DNA from: Bacillus sp. FJAT-49711 | GTDB lineage: Bacteria > Bacillota > Bacilli > Bacillales > Bacillaceae_C | Assembly (NCBI RefSeq): GCF_018343715.1 | Contig: NZ_JAGYPL010000003.1 | Coordinates: 648,001-712,000 of the forward strand | Direction of reading: 5' to 3' | DNA: 64,000 nucleotides | Shown here: positions 8,816 through 17,710 of the stretch, one piece after another | Position numbering within the stretch: the first letter of the stretch is position 1 | Layout of the letters: each line of letters opens with the position of its first letter | Program-made: the position numbers and the translations under genes | The notes under the pieces: model-generated | What the model was told of the DNA's origin: nothing | The model's database searches: none | Seen by the model: only the letters and a program-made list of their open reading frames with translations

Positions 8816-9010
8816 TTAAATCTTCTTAGTATTTTTAACTAGATTTATGACATTGCCATCATCATATGGTTGCGAATAATAAATTTTACCGCACTTTTGA
8901 CATTTCACATCACAAACACGATTATATATAAGTTTTTCCTTTTTAGATAAATGTACTGGTGGTTCTTCCACACCAATAACAAGCAATACTCCTCCGCAAT
9001 TACAAATCAA
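8816..9010 (-). CDS. Small zinc-ribbon protein
   Basis: A 64-residue protein with CNCGG at the N-terminus and CDVKCQKCGKIY in the middle, giving Cys pairs fit for one zinc ribbon. The layout resembles YgiT-type antitoxin N-terminal domains, but no HTH follows. The start is TTG 9010, with GAGGGG 8 bp upstream and no ATG available. A terminator follows, and the R-M operon starts just beyond on the same strand. Function unknown. Confidence 0.55.
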   Translation of the reverse strand: MICNCGGVLLVIGVEEPPVHLSKKEKLIYNRVCDVKCQKCGKIYYSQPYDDGNVINLVKNTKKI

Positions 9011-9227
9011 ATTTATCGCCCCTCATTCAAAATAAGCATACTTTATTGTGGTACATCGCTTATATTCGTCCTCACTAATTATAATTAGCAATCCCATTTT
9101 ACTCCAAACCTTTTTATTTGTATTGTCTGAACCCCATAAACCTGTTAGATAGGCGAAAAATATATACTTTATAAGTCCCCTACGAGGAACTTTCGCCCCA
9201 ATAGAATGCAATCCATGTAGAGCCGAA

Positions 9228-9240
9228 GTTTATAGGGTTG
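9228..9240. repeat. GTTTATAGGGTTG repeat, copy 1
   Basis: This 13-bp word occurs here and at 12648-12660, on either side of the 1031-residue helicase gene. It shares TATAGGGTT with the longer 30-bp repeats at 12829, 16167 and 21494. Confidence 0.6.
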
Positions 9241-9257
9241 CCATAAAAAACAGATAC

Positions 9258-9288
9258 ATAAAAAAGGAAGCTGCGTTATACAGCCTCC
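9258..9288 (-). terminator. Terminator of the helicase gene
   Basis: GGAGGCTG pairs with CAGCTTCC (one mismatch) on the minus strand, followed by a T-rich tract just past the stop codon. Confidence 0.7.
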
Positions 9289-9301
9289 TCCATATCAAGG
9301 G

Positions 9302-12300
9302 CTAAAGAACCTTTTCAACCCTATATTTTTCCTTTAGGTATTCTTGATCTTTAAACCCGACGATAGTGTAAGTCCTTGTTCCTCCCTTTTTATCCTCAAG
9401 CAGATTCAAGAGCCGTCTAAATGATTTAACGTCAAATTTTGTTTCCCCCGGCTTCACTCCGTATGCTTTTATCATTTGATCGCTAAATCCCTTCAAATAG
9501 TTATCTACTTCCGTTTTAGAAGAAAATTTAAGTTTCCTTCCGTCCTCCCTATACCTTTTCAGTTGAAAGCACACGGTTTCATATAACTTTACCTCGATTG
9601 AGTTCTCTTGTGACAATTTGATTCTCTCAACTCTTTCATAATCCCGTTTTTCCTTTATATAGGAATAGGGTTTATCCTTGTTTGCTTTCATATGAGCCTT
9701 CATGACATTGCTGACAAATGAGTGGTCATATGCGTTTTGGAAAAAATAGACCAAGTCAATCCTTGCATCACTGCCAAACTCCTTCAGAACTGATTTCCCT
9801 CTATCACGGCCATTTAGAAGGTACTCTCTGCGTAAGCTATCGTACCAACCCTTATCATTAGCAATTCTTTGTAAGTTCTCTTTTCGAGTACCAGTAGAAT
9901 TTATCTTTTGGGATTCTAACTTTGAATCAGCAATTTCCCACTCATCACATACTTGTGAAAATGTGCATCCAAAACTCTTCTCAAGTTCCCGAATCAATGC
10001 CTCTGGATGAGTATAATTGAAGTATGTCTGATAGAGAATTAATTCACTTTGAATAATCGGGCTGCATACATGGATTTTTCCTTGCTTATCTGTGAACAAT
10101 CCTGCTTCTCTCTCCATTTCATCCAATCTGATTCTTGTACGTGTAGGATTTCTCCTCATTCCTTTAATGACTGCAATTGTATTCTCAGCCTTCATGATTT
10201 CTTCTTCCAGAAAAGTGTGGTAAAGAAATACTTTGCTCCCTTTTTTTGATTTTGGTGCTTGAAAATAGAGGTTCAAGGAACTGTATTGAATTCGAAAACG
10301 ATGCGACATCTGAATGATCCTTACAGCATTGTGGTTAAGGGACTCAGCCGAACAAAGTATCCAAGTTTCATCATTCTCATTGTTGTTCACGATCGATATG
10401 CCTGATCCAAGTACAGTCGTTGCTAAGATTACTTGAATGTTATCTGGAATTAATCCATAATCAATAAGCATCGACTCTTCATCCGAACGGTATTTCTCTT
10501 TCTTGGCAAATATCCCAATGGATGGAATTCCCCTCTTTTTAAGTTCCGCAGCAAACCATTCGATTGCATCGGTTGATTCAATGAATACCAACAGTTTTTT
10601 TTCAATGTCACTTTCAACGGCGAGTTGTATTCTATTGAGCATTTTCTCCTCAACTTGCACTGATGTTCCCTCTAAAATGGTATATTTAGCTTCTTTAAAC
10701 GGATTTTGATGATCCTTCTGATTGATTTTGATAATCAAATCGTAGTCATCGGAACGAAGGTGTTGTGGGGTAGCTGTAACATCCAGGGACACACCGCCTG
10801 CATTAAGAATCGCCTTCTCAGCTACAAGGTAGTCCCTTACCGCATCAGGCTTATAGGAAGCATCCGTGGACAAAACGTGTTTCTCATCGGTAATGAGGAG
10901 AATTGGTAGGGGTTCATTTACAGAAGTGCCTATCTGTTTATCCATTTTCATATCCACAATGACTGGTGCATGATCAATGGTGGTGAGAAAGCTAGGAGTA
11001 GTTTTTACCATGGACTCTCTCTCTTTGACTTCGTATTTGTCGGAACCTGTAATTCTGATAGAAATTCCATCGCTTTCAAAGTCATTTTGAAGGTTGTTGA
11101 TTAGAGCATTGCGGGGGCAATTGTAGAGGGCAAAACCGTAGGGATGTTTTTGAGGGGTAAGATTACATTTCATTCTCTCATTGTATTCATGGATCATCTT
11201 GGTCAATGCGTAGCTCTTTCCGCTTCCAGTTCCAGAAATCAGAATAATTTTCTTCCCTCTGTACTTGAAACCAAATAGAATCTCTTTTAATTCCTCATAG
11301 ACTTCTTTGTTCTCATAGATCTTCCCATTAATTTCAAATGAAAGGTCTATCCTGATTTCGTGATTTTCCATAAAGGTAAAGAGATTTTCAGTGGCAACGT
11401 CATGCTGTTTAAGGATATGGTTTAAAGAACCCACCCCTACATCTTTGTAGTTCTTAAATTCATCCACATCTTGCTTAAATGCTGTTCCTTTCTTGAGGGC
11501 ATCAGCCAGTTGGATTTTTTGCTGATGTGTTATCTGGCCATCATCCTCTAGGTTGTTCAATACCATGAACAGATAACTAATTTCCCTATAGTTAAGAGAA
11601 ACCAACTTCTGCGATTTAAAAGCATTCAACAAATTATTGAAGTCAACTTCAGACGTAACCATTTTATTGTTGAAATCTTTGTCAAGCAACCGATAAACCA
11701 CCTCTTGTTTGCTTATCTTCTTTCGTTCTTTCTCCAGTATCTTTTCTATACGGGAAATTTCATTCAAATATGGGTTTAAGCTGTATATTTCCAGATCTTC
11801 ATTCACTGTTACAGGTTTTCCCGAAGGAAGAATATTTTTGCTTAGCGTCATACTTTTATCAAATGCAACGCCTATTTTCGCACCTAAATCATCCCGAAAT
11901 CTTTCCATTACATAGGATGATATTTCGTAACCTACGCACTCTTCAGATACCAACACATAACAGTGGTAATTCTTCTCTGATAGCTTCTTACCACTTGAAT
12001 AAGACTCTTGAACAAAGTGGCAATAGTCATATATATTCTGTATCACTTTCTCAATTTGGTTCGGAGGGATAGAAGAAATATCATTCAAATTAAAGCAATA
12101 GATGTTAGTTTGGTGATTTTGGATAAAATTCCTCAACCTCTTTGATTTTTCCCAAGAACCTACAGAAAGAGGGACACCTCCTGTTAAATAACGCTTAAAT
12201 TCCTGCCACGTTACACGATTAAATCCCTTTTTCTTTTCATTCACTTCATCTAGGTATTTTTGTATCACTTCAATATTGACTAATGCCTCCTCTTTAGAAT

Positions 12301-12397
12301 CGAACCCGTGTGTAAATGGCTGCATCAGGATTTCAATGCTTTTGAGTGTATTCTTTTTAACATTCTTTCCTACTTCTTTAATTGATTTGGAGTTCAT
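9302..12397 (-). CDS. Large SF2 helicase, candidate plasmid replication protein
   Basis: A 1031-residue protein. Residues 380-710 hold a complete superfamily-2 helicase: Walker A GTGSGKS (389-395), DEKH box (504-507), TATP motif III (541-544), motif V ATTVLGSGIS (659-668) and motif VI QMSHRFR (696-702). The arrangement resembles origin-binding-protein helicases (herpes UL9/PF02399-like). The first 200 residues are unassigned and could be a diverged primase-like or origin-binding domain. The C-terminal 300 residues are unassigned. AAAGGTAGG precedes the ATG. With ParMR nearby, a replication role is inferred. Confidence 0.75.
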   Translation of the reverse strand: MNSKSIKEVGKNVKKNTLKSIEILMQPFTHGFDSKEEALVNIEVIQKYLDEVNEKKKGFNRVTWQEFKRYLTGGVPLSVGSWEKSKRLRNFIQNHQTNIYCFNLNDISSIPPNQIEKVIQNIYDYCHFVQESYSSGKKLSEKNYHCYVLVSEECVGYEISSYVMERFRDDLGAKIGVAFDKSMTLSKNILPSGKPVTVNEDLEIYSLNPYLNEISRIEKILEKERKKISKQEVVYRLLDKDFNNKMVTSEVDFNNLLNAFKSQKLVSLNYREISYLFMVLNNLEDDGQITHQQKIQLADALKKGTAFKQDVDEFKNYKDVGVGSLNHILKQHDVATENLFTFMENHEIRIDLSFEINGKIYENKEVYEELKEILFGFKYRGKKIILISGTGSGKSYALTKMIHEYNERMKCNLTPQKHPYGFALYNCPRNALINNLQNDFESDGISIRITGSDKYEVKERESMVKTTPSFLTTIDHAPVIVDMKMDKQIGTSVNEPLPILLITDEKHVLSTDASYKPDAVRDYLVAEKAILNAGGVSLDVTATPQHLRSDDYDLIIKINQKDHQNPFKEAKYTILEGTSVQVEEKMLNRIQLAVESDIEKKLLVFIESTDAIEWFAAELKKRGIPSIGIFAKKEKYRSDEESMLIDYGLIPDNIQVILATTVLGSGISIVNNNENDETWILCSAESLNHNAVRIIQMSHRFRIQYSSLNLYFQAPKSKKGSKVFLYHTFLEEEIMKAENTIAVIKGMRRNPTRTRIRLDEMEREAGLFTDKQGKIHVCSPIIQSELILYQTYFNYTHPEALIRELEKSFGCTFSQVCDEWEIADSKLESQKINSTGTRKENLQRIANDKGWYDSLRREYLLNGRDRGKSVLKEFGSDARIDLVYFFQNAYDHSFVSNVMKAHMKANKDKPYSYIKEKRDYERVERIKLSQENSIEVKLYETVCFQLKRYREDGRKLKFSSKTEVDNYLKGFSDQMIKAYGVKPGETKFDVKSFRRLLNLLEDKKGGTRTYTIVGFKDQEYLKEKYRVEKVL

Positions 12398-12403
12398 AAA
12401 AAC

Positions 12404-12454
12404 TACCTACCTTTCAGTTGTATTGCTATTATTATAGAAGGTCTTAGGTAGGTA
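12404..12454 (-). promoter_or_regulatory. Helicase-gene promoter framed by inverted repeats
   Basis: TACCTACCT (12404-12412) and AGGTAGGTA (12446-12454) are a perfect 9-bp inverted repeat. Between them a minus-strand TATAAT (plus 12431-12436) can serve as -10. The arm next to the gene includes its Shine-Dalgarno. A repressor bridging the arms would block both transcription and translation. Confidence 0.5.
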
Positions 12455-12828
12455 AATAAAATATAGTATGTTTGATACTGTTCGAGCTCATTTTAAAGAG
12501 AAAGGTAGCAATTTAGGGCATTTTGATATTACCATCACTTGAATAGAGCAACCCCTAAAAACTCTGCTCTTGAGGCAAAAAATCGTATAAAGACTATATA
12601 AATACTATTATTTTCGCCCTTTATATCTTTTACATTTCACGGGAGATGTTTATAGGGTTGGGAAAGTCTTCTTTACTGATTTAAAACTCAATCTTTGCAT
12701 CTTTTACATCATGTACAGGAATTATTTTTTTACATATATGAGTATCTTTTCTCTCCTTATGATTGTTCCTTTTCAAGGCAAAGTTTATACTTAAATCTGG
12801 AAAGCGAAAACTTTAATTTTTTCTCCTA

Positions 12829-12858
12829 TATAGGGTTATGTTTCGGTCATCGTGTTTT
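12829..12858. repeat. 30-bp core repeat, copy 1
   Basis: Begins TATAGGGTTATGTTTCGGTC and is identical over 30 bp to copies at 16167 and 21494. It lies 134 bp past the 3' end of the minus-strand XRE gene. Confidence 0.85.
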
Positions 12859-12939
12859 GACAAAATGCTCAGTTTTTATCCTTCCTGAATACAAAATTGC
12901 TTGTGATCAATATATCAAAAAGCCTAAATAGTGGTCATA

Positions 12940-12976
12940 AAAAAACTCGGCATCCGTTAAAGAAGAAGCCGAATTA
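12940..12976 (-). terminator. Terminator of the XRE gene
   Basis: A GCCGA/TCGGC stem with a loop of about 16 nt, followed by T7 on the minus strand. Confidence 0.75.
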
Positions 12977-12991
12977 AGTAATTTTGCAGTG

Positions 12992-13279
12992 TTAATCAGA
13001 AATCCTTTTTAATGACTCGTGATCCTCGATTATCAATTGCAAGTATTGTAAAATCTTCTCGACAGGCCAATTAAAACCTACCAGGATGTTAATTTGATTT
13101 TTTAGGGAAGAGCCCCTATATCCCTTCTCGAGCCTAAACAGATAACTAGGTGATAAATTCGTTTTTGTTGCAAGTTCTTCGAACGTCATTCCTAGCTCCT
13201 TTCTTCTCTTACCAACAAAATCGGCAAAATCATTCAATGCCTCCTGTATCTCGTCGATTCTATCCTTTTTATTTTCCAT
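12992..13279 (-). CDS. XRE-family transcriptional regulator
   Basis: A 95-residue protein. Residues 14-70 form a classic XRE HTH: GKRRKELGMTFEELATKTNL, then SPSYLFRLEKGYRG. GGGAGGAAT lies 7 bp before the ATG and a terminator follows the stop. It stands alone, 600 bp upstream of the helicase gene on the same strand, so it may repress that gene or nearby element functions. This is inference from position. Confidence 0.85.
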   Translation of the reverse strand: MENKKDRIDEIQEALNDFADFVGKRRKELGMTFEELATKTNLSPSYLFRLEKGYRGSSLKNQINILVGFNWPVEKILQYLQLIIEDHESLKRISD

Positions 13280-13478
13280 GCAAAATTCCTCCCTTTATAA
13301 CTGCTAGAGCATTGTCCAGACCTGTTTTTTGAATCTATTTATACTAAGCAAAAGAGAAGAATTAATTACCTTAGAATGAAAGGTTAAGATAAAAAAATGA
13401 CAACTATCATACGGGGCCCTAATATCAATATCTGTGAAAGGCTTTCTGATTATTTCAACCTCGAAAAATAAGAACTTT

Positions 13479-13841
13479 TTAAGCAAGATCCCATCGTTTG
13501 AGTAATTCTATTAATTCTCTTTGACTTGATCCATACCAGCTACATTCGGCTCTTCTAAAGCAATTAAAATCAACTTTTGCTCCTTTTTGCAATAGAACTT
13601 CAGCGACCTCCAGAAAGCCATAATAACAGGCGATCTCTAAAGGACTTCTCCCTACATCATCAACTTTGTTAGGATCAGCACCCAGCTCAATTAGTCTCTT
13701 CACAAATTCAATATTATTTTGCCGTACTGCCCACATTAGCGGAGTGCCACCTGCTATTTCATCATTAACATCATTACCTATAAAATATCTCTCAATTTCT
13801 GAATGATTATTTTCCCGAAGTAGCTCAAAATATTTATCCAT
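13479..13841 (-). CDS. Ankyrin-repeat protein
   Basis: A 120-residue protein with about three ankyrin repeats: GGTPLMWAVRQNNIEFVKRL, GRSPLEIACYYGFLEVAEVL and a weaker C-terminal one. No signal peptide. ATG 13841 is chosen because GAAGGTGAG precedes it; the longer frame from 13871 lacks a site. Small ankyrin proteins in bacilli are often immunity proteins, but no cognate toxin is visible in this window. Confidence 0.8.
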   Translation of the reverse strand: MDKYFELLRENNHSEIERYFIGNDVNDEIAGGTPLMWAVRQNNIEFVKRLIELGADPNKVDDVGRSPLEIACYYGFLEVAEVLLQKGAKVDFNCFRRAECSWYGSSQRELIELLKRWDLA

Positions 13842-13898
13842 CTCTCTCACCTTCTTTTTTAGTTTTATCAATTCTTTTATTATGCAAAGTTTAAGAAC

Positions 13899-14597
13899 TT
13901 ATTCTTGCTGCAAGAATCCCTTTAAAAAACTCTCAAACTCCTCAATTTTCACATTAAATAGATCGACAAATAACAATGGTTGCTCTATCCCACCCTCATC
14001 CTTTCCTATGTCTGTCCTTTTTCCGATGTCGTTATTCTTAGATGAGTATTGATATTTCACCATCTCTAACAATTGGAAGAATCGCATATCACTATGCTGT
14101 TGCCAAATATCGAAAATTAGGTTCAAAATAGTCTTGATTCTCTCCTGATCTCTTCTTTCATTTTCACTTTCTCTATTTTTTTCTCTATTCCTCTCTATAA
14201 CCTCCATAATTTTTCCTTGCATGATTTTACTTCGTTTTCTATCTTCCTCAATTACAGAACAGGTCTCTCTCAAATCCTTTGAATTCTTTATCTCGTAAAT
14301 CAAATAATCATCTCCACCCAAAATAATGCCGTCATCCACAAAATCAACATACGGCAAATTAAGGGTCCTCCAAAAATCAGAATTTGGAGCTTCATCATTA
14401 ATAAAAATATGAAGTTTATATGATTCAATATCTGACGTTACAGCAGTACAATTCCCTTCCCCAGTTTCCAATGCTTTTTCAATTGTCGCCTTCATTCTCT
14501 CTAAACCTTCTCTTCTACCAATAATTATGGCCTCGTCGTGATGGTATTTTTGTGGATAAATATGTAATATCGGAAAATTACTCCCTCTTCCATTCAT
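13899..14597 (-). CDS. Hypothetical protein with DUF1040-like C-terminus
   Basis: A 232-residue cytoplasmic protein. The first 130 residues are a mixed alpha/beta region with an acidic patch, followed by a charged helix rich in Arg, Lys and Glu (130-150). The C-terminal 75 residues (ERIKTILNLIFDIWQQHSDM, then RFFQLLE) resemble the small DUF1040 family; this is a pattern impression only. TTGGGAGGAATT precedes the ATG. It is 57 bp upstream of the ankyrin gene and likely co-transcribed. Confidence 0.6.
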   Translation of the reverse strand: MNGRGSNFPILHIYPQKYHHDEAIIIGRREGLERMKATIEKALETGEGNCTAVTSDIESYKLHIFINDEAPNSDFWRTLNLPYVDFVDDGIILGGDDYLIYEIKNSKDLRETCSVIEEDRKRSKIMQGKIMEVIERNREKNRESENERRDQERIKTILNLIFDIWQQHSDMRFFQLLEMVKYQYSSKNNDIGKRTDIGKDEGGIEQPLLFVDLFNVKIEEFESFLKGFLQQE

Positions 14598-14735
14598 ATC
14601 TTGTAATTCCTCCCAATTGAATACTATAACTGTCTAACCAAGTACTTTTTATCTCAAGAAACATACGTTTATATCTCTCTTCAATCCAGTCCCCTGCAAA
14701 ATCATTTTTTACCTCGATGACTAAGGCGTTCCCTC
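14577..14735 (-). pseudogene. Gene remnant (C-terminal fragment)
   Basis: A minus-strand frame without a start codon reads ALVIEVKNDFAGDWIEER and continues to EWKRE-stop, overlapping the start of the 14597 gene. A TGA interrupts it upstream, so the rest is lost. The family is not recognised. Confidence 0.35.
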
Positions 14736-15000
14736 AATCACTACAGAAGATGGAGCAATCCAAGTATCGAAAGATGGTTTTGATATTCTTTGCGAGACTT
14801 TTGATAAAACCGCCCGTCATAGTTCCTCACCGTTCATAATCATTGCTCACTTTCATTATGTTTTCATATTCGAATGACATACTCATGCACTCGTTGCATT
14901 TAAAAACCAAGTTTCTCATCTTAATAAAGTTGCCGTACAGTTTTCTTGCTCTAACATCACTGCTTCAAGTTCAAAGAATTCTCCATCAAAAAATAAACAA
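14736..15000. other. Intergenic, nothing assigned
   Basis: No gene, hairpin or repeat is supported here. Short frames on both strands look like further decayed coding sequence. Confidence 0.4.
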
Positions 15001-15522
15001 TTATTTAAAAAATTGCCTAACAAACACTCCCAAATCTTGATCTGTAGTACTAGAACTTTTTGAGGCAAGTTCTATAGATTTTAAAATTGTACGTTCAATA
15101 TCATTCAACGATTCTTGTTTTTTTGGCTTGCTATTAATTAATTCTTCATACTCTGCCCATTCTTGGTATTTCCTATGGTTCATTCTTGTAAAATCCAAAG
15201 CATTTTTTGTCGTGGAAACCTTGTTCATTAACAAATGGATGGCCAAATTCTCCATAAAGTTCTTTGATAACTTAAAATTCCAATTAAGCAAGATATAATA
15301 TAGCAAAGCATTTATGACTTCTTCGGTCATACCGTATTCCCTCATGTATTCAACTGCTTCAATTTTTTCTTTGGAAGGACCAAAAACATTTGAATATTTG
15401 CCCAAAAGCTCTTCTGGAGTATCATTTTCAAGCTGTTTAACAAGTTCATATTGCTTATCCATTGTCATTTTAAAAAGCTCCTTTATGTTTTCTATGATTT
15501 CTTCAAGTAGTTTCTTATCCAA
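15001..15522 (-). CDS. DnaB/DnaD-like replication-initiation protein (short)
   Basis: A 173-residue protein. Residues 58-115 (GMTEEVINALLYYILLNWNF, then KLSKNFMENLA) match the DnaB/DnaD C-terminal helical domain (PF07261 type) that loads helicase in Firmicutes. Chromosomal DnaB is about 470 residues, so only one domain remains. The start is TTG with a weak AAGAGAAA site; an internal ATG at M19 is possible. An element-encoded loader partner and a truncated remnant are both plausible. Confidence 0.55.
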   Translation of the reverse strand: MDKKLLEEIIENIKELFKMTMDKQYELVKQLENDTPEELLGKYSNVFGPSKEKIEAVEYMREYGMTEEVINALLYYILLNWNFKLSKNFMENLAIHLLMNKVSTTKNALDFTRMNHRKYQEWAEYEELINSKPKKQESLNDIERTILKSIELASKSSSTTDQDLGVFVRQFFK

Positions 15523-15533
15523 TTTCTCTTATT

Positions 15534-15740
15534 TTATATACCTATAAATAAAATTTTATTTTCCAACATAGCTCTATACCGCTGTTGCAACTCAACGCTA
15601 TTCTCCGATGTCAGTAGCATCACTATTACCCTCTGGATAACATGTGTGTCTTGATATTCGATCAATGTTTCTTCAAAAACCAACTCCCAATCTTCCTGTG
15701 GTTTGTGATCCCGTATTATGTCTTTTTGACTATTGTCAAT
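15534..15740 (-). pseudogene. Gene fragment upstream of the DnaB-like gene
   Basis: A 68-codon frame with protein-like composition (QEDWELVFEETLIEYQDTHV, then LQQRYRAMLENK) ends just before the 15522 gene but begins after a TGA with no usable start. It is probably the 3' remnant of a lost gene cut by a rearrangement at about 15741. Family unknown. Confidence 0.45.
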
Positions 15741-15743
15741 TCA

Positions 15744-15779
15744 AATAAAAAAGCCCGCATCCTAAATGGATTGCGAGCC
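15744..15779 (-). terminator. Terminator overlapping the 46-residue frame
   Basis: GGCTCGCAATCC pairs with GGATGCGGGC, followed by a T6 run on the minus strand. A near twin lies at 17214-17252. Confidence 0.75.
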
Positions 15780-15902
15780 GTATAATTTATTTGCTTTATA
15801 GCTATTTTCATTGATACATCTAATCATCTGAGTTCTTCTCCTGCCGCCTATTTCTTGACTAATGGCAAAAAATGATTCATTTCCTTTATATCTTGCTCTC
15901 AT
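15762..15902 (-). CDS. Possible 46-residue basic protein
   Basis: ATG 15902 to TAG 15762 encodes a basic peptide (MRARYKGNESFFAISQEIGG, then RRRTQMIRC). A weak GGTGG precedes the ATG. The stop falls inside the loop region of a terminator, which favours a real gene. No family recognised. Confidence 0.35.
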   Translation of the reverse strand: MRARYKGNESFFAISQEIGGRRRTQMIRCINENSYKANKLYGSQSI

Positions 15903-16079
15903 TCTACCACCAATTCACATTTTAATAAAATAAATGCGATAAAAAATTCCCTTTTTTTCCCTGCAGCAACCATCTAATAGAGGAATGGCATTAACATTTC
16001 ATTGACTAAGAAACTCAAAAAACGGGTGCTTAACTTCGGCATAATGAAAGCCTGTTTTGTCATCTTATTATTTAGACCA

Positions 16080-16345
16080 TGTCTATTATGCTAGATCCAT
16101 ATCTTCTAATCAAGGAGAAATGTCTTTTAATCATAGGATCCAATCAATCACTTATTTTTGAGATATTATAGGGTTATGTTTCGGTCATCGTGTTTTTCAG
16201 TTTTGAAATGGTTCGACATAAGTGAAACTGTAAAGTACCAGGTGAATACTGAATACGGTCTTTATCTTTTCCTTTCACCCCGTTCTTTTTTATAAAGTCC
16301 CCTCAGAGGCCTTTATCCGAACTAAATACAGACTCTATTATGTTT
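16080..16345. repeat. Long repeat around core copy 2 (core 16167-16196)
   Basis: The identical 30-bp core sits in about 260 bp of diverged similarity to 21400-21660. Shared blocks include CTAATCAAGG upstream, and GAATACGGTCTTTATC and CTTTATC-rich segments downstream. It lies just past the 3' end of the YqhQ-like gene. Confidence 0.75.
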
Positions 16346-16364
16346 TTACGGGGTAAGCACTTCA

Positions 16365-17096
16365 TTATGTATTTGAATACTCTGCCTCTTCCAACTTCTT
16401 CATGGCCTCCATTGCCACAAGCAAATGTTTCTCTTCGGGTTTGGAGGTAAAAAGAAGATATTGTGCAGCTTTTCCGATAGCCAATACTGCATCCCAGAGT
16501 ATTTTCGGTTCAGTTTTCCATAGTTCGAAACCAATGCTACAGGAAATAAAAAACACCCAAGATGCATTGCCAAACACCATCATTAGCAAAAAGAAACAGA
16601 TGACAATGGAGATCACTAGATTTGTACCACAATCTTTATGTATCCTCGGCTGCTTTTTTACCTTTTCTAGTGTTAGGTGTGGATCTTTCACATAAGCATG
16701 GTAGACCATATGCTCCGCTCCGTGAAGTCTTCCCATTTCAGTTGCTTTTATAATTAAGCTGGCTATGACCAGAAACGACAGTACCACCACCAGAGTATTC
16801 ATATTGATATTATGCAAAAAAGAATCATTTCCTTTTTCATTGAAGAAAAACTCTAAGAGAAACAAAGCTACCACTGTAGCTAAGTATAGCTTCCAATATT
16901 CGATGATGATTTCAAAAAACATAGCATAAACACGAATAAAAGGAATTTTGGAAAGTATGTCTGTTATTTTCATATGCTCCTTTTTTTGTCTAATCTCAGT
17001 TGTGATTTTTCCATCCTTTAACTTGGATATGGATTCATATTTCTCTCCGGTAAAACTTACAGAGTTAAATCCAGCTCTTCCTCCAAGTATTCTCAC
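16365..17096 (-). CDS. YqhQ-like DUF1385 membrane protein
   Basis: A 243-residue protein of the DUF1385 (PF07136) family, identified by GRLHGAEHMVYHAY and HKDCGTNLV, the conserved metal-binding-like His/Cys motifs. There are about four TM segments (60-85, 100-120, 155-180 and a weaker one). The start is GTG with GGGGAGATG 8 bp upstream. B. subtilis YqhQ is chromosomal and longer (about 318 residues), so this looks like a shorter accessory paralogue. Function of the family is unknown. Confidence 0.8.
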   Translation of the reverse strand: MRILGGRAGFNSVSFTGEKYESISKLKDGKITTEIRQKKEHMKITDILSKIPFIRVYAMFFEIIIEYWKLYLATVVALFLLEFFFNEKGNDSFLHNINMNTLVVVLSFLVIASLIIKATEMGRLHGAEHMVYHAYVKDPHLTLEKVKKQPRIHKDCGTNLVISIVICFFLLMMVFGNASWVFFISCSIGFELWKTEPKILWDAVLAIGKAAQYLLFTSKPEEKHLLVAMEAMKKLEEAEYSNT

Positions 17097-17213
17097 ATTG
17101 CATCTCCCCTAATAGCTATAACAGCAATCATTGTATAAACTATATTTCAGCTTCAATATTCCTTTTTCATTAACCTCTGTCTCCCTCTACCAGTGACTAT
17201 TGTCAAAAGCAAA

Positions 17214-17252
17214 TAAAAAAGCCCGCACTTCCCTGATTGAAAGAATGCGAGC
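17214..17252 (-). terminator. Terminator after the 17351 gene
   Basis: GCTCGCATT and AGTGCGGGC form a stem followed by T6 on the minus strand. Confidence 0.7.
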
Positions 17253-17350
17253 ATTGATCATGGTATGGAATTTTTTTGAATAAATATTTTGGAGTCATCG
17301 TTTTTCCCACTTTCCTCTCTGTTATAAATAGTCGGTTGAACTTTGATAAA

Positions 17351-17686
17351 TTAATTGCGATTCTTCAGACGTTGCAATTCATTTAAGAGTATCTGATTTT
17401 CAGCACGTAACCTCTTTGTGCTTTCAAATTCTTCTACAGTCGTTATTTTCCTATTTCTTTTAGTTTCATCATGTGAAACTTCTTGCTGAGGGGAAACCAA
17501 AATGCTTAGCCCAAGGTCCTCACCATAATCCCACATTTTGACCCACGGATATGTATTAGGCGGCAGATGAAAGACACGTTCTTCCAAAGGCTTAATGACA
17601 TTCATATCACATTCGGTTCCATGGATTTCGGTAGCAGGGTGTATGCTTATCTCTCTGCCGGTATCATTGTAATACACAAACTTCAA
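17351..17686 (-). CDS. Hypothetical protein with C-terminal coiled coil
   Basis: A 111-residue cytoplasmic protein. The N-terminal 70 residues are beta-rich (FVYYNDTGREISIHPATEIH, then PPNTYPWVKMWDYGEDLGLS). Residues 83-109 form a Leu-rich coiled coil (FESTKRLRAENQILLNELQR). The start is TTG with GAAGG 9 bp upstream. It follows the excisionase-like HTH gene by 24 bp and is probably in its operon. Not recognised. Confidence 0.6.
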   Translation of the reverse strand: MKFVYYNDTGREISIHPATEIHGTECDMNVIKPLEERVFHLPPNTYPWVKMWDYGEDLGLSILVSPQQEVSHDETKRNRKITTVEEFESTKRLRAENQILLNELQRLKNRN

Positions 17687-17710
17687 TGGCTTCGCCTTCT
17701 TTGCAGGGAC

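Larger units (their letters stand above)
12398..12991. other. 594-bp gap: promoter, repeats, no gene
   Basis: The gap contains the helicase promoter, the second GTTTATAGGGTTG word (12648-12660), the first 30-bp core repeat (12829-12858) and a terminator. Short open frames here lack ribosome binding sites. Confidence 0.6.

Noticed and set aside
9023..9211. 62-codon minus-strand frame
   Set aside because: Odd composition, no good start signal, and it overlaps the leader of the zinc-ribbon gene.
12695..12931. 78-codon plus-strand frame
   Set aside because: No ribosome binding site; it runs through the conserved 30-bp core repeat.
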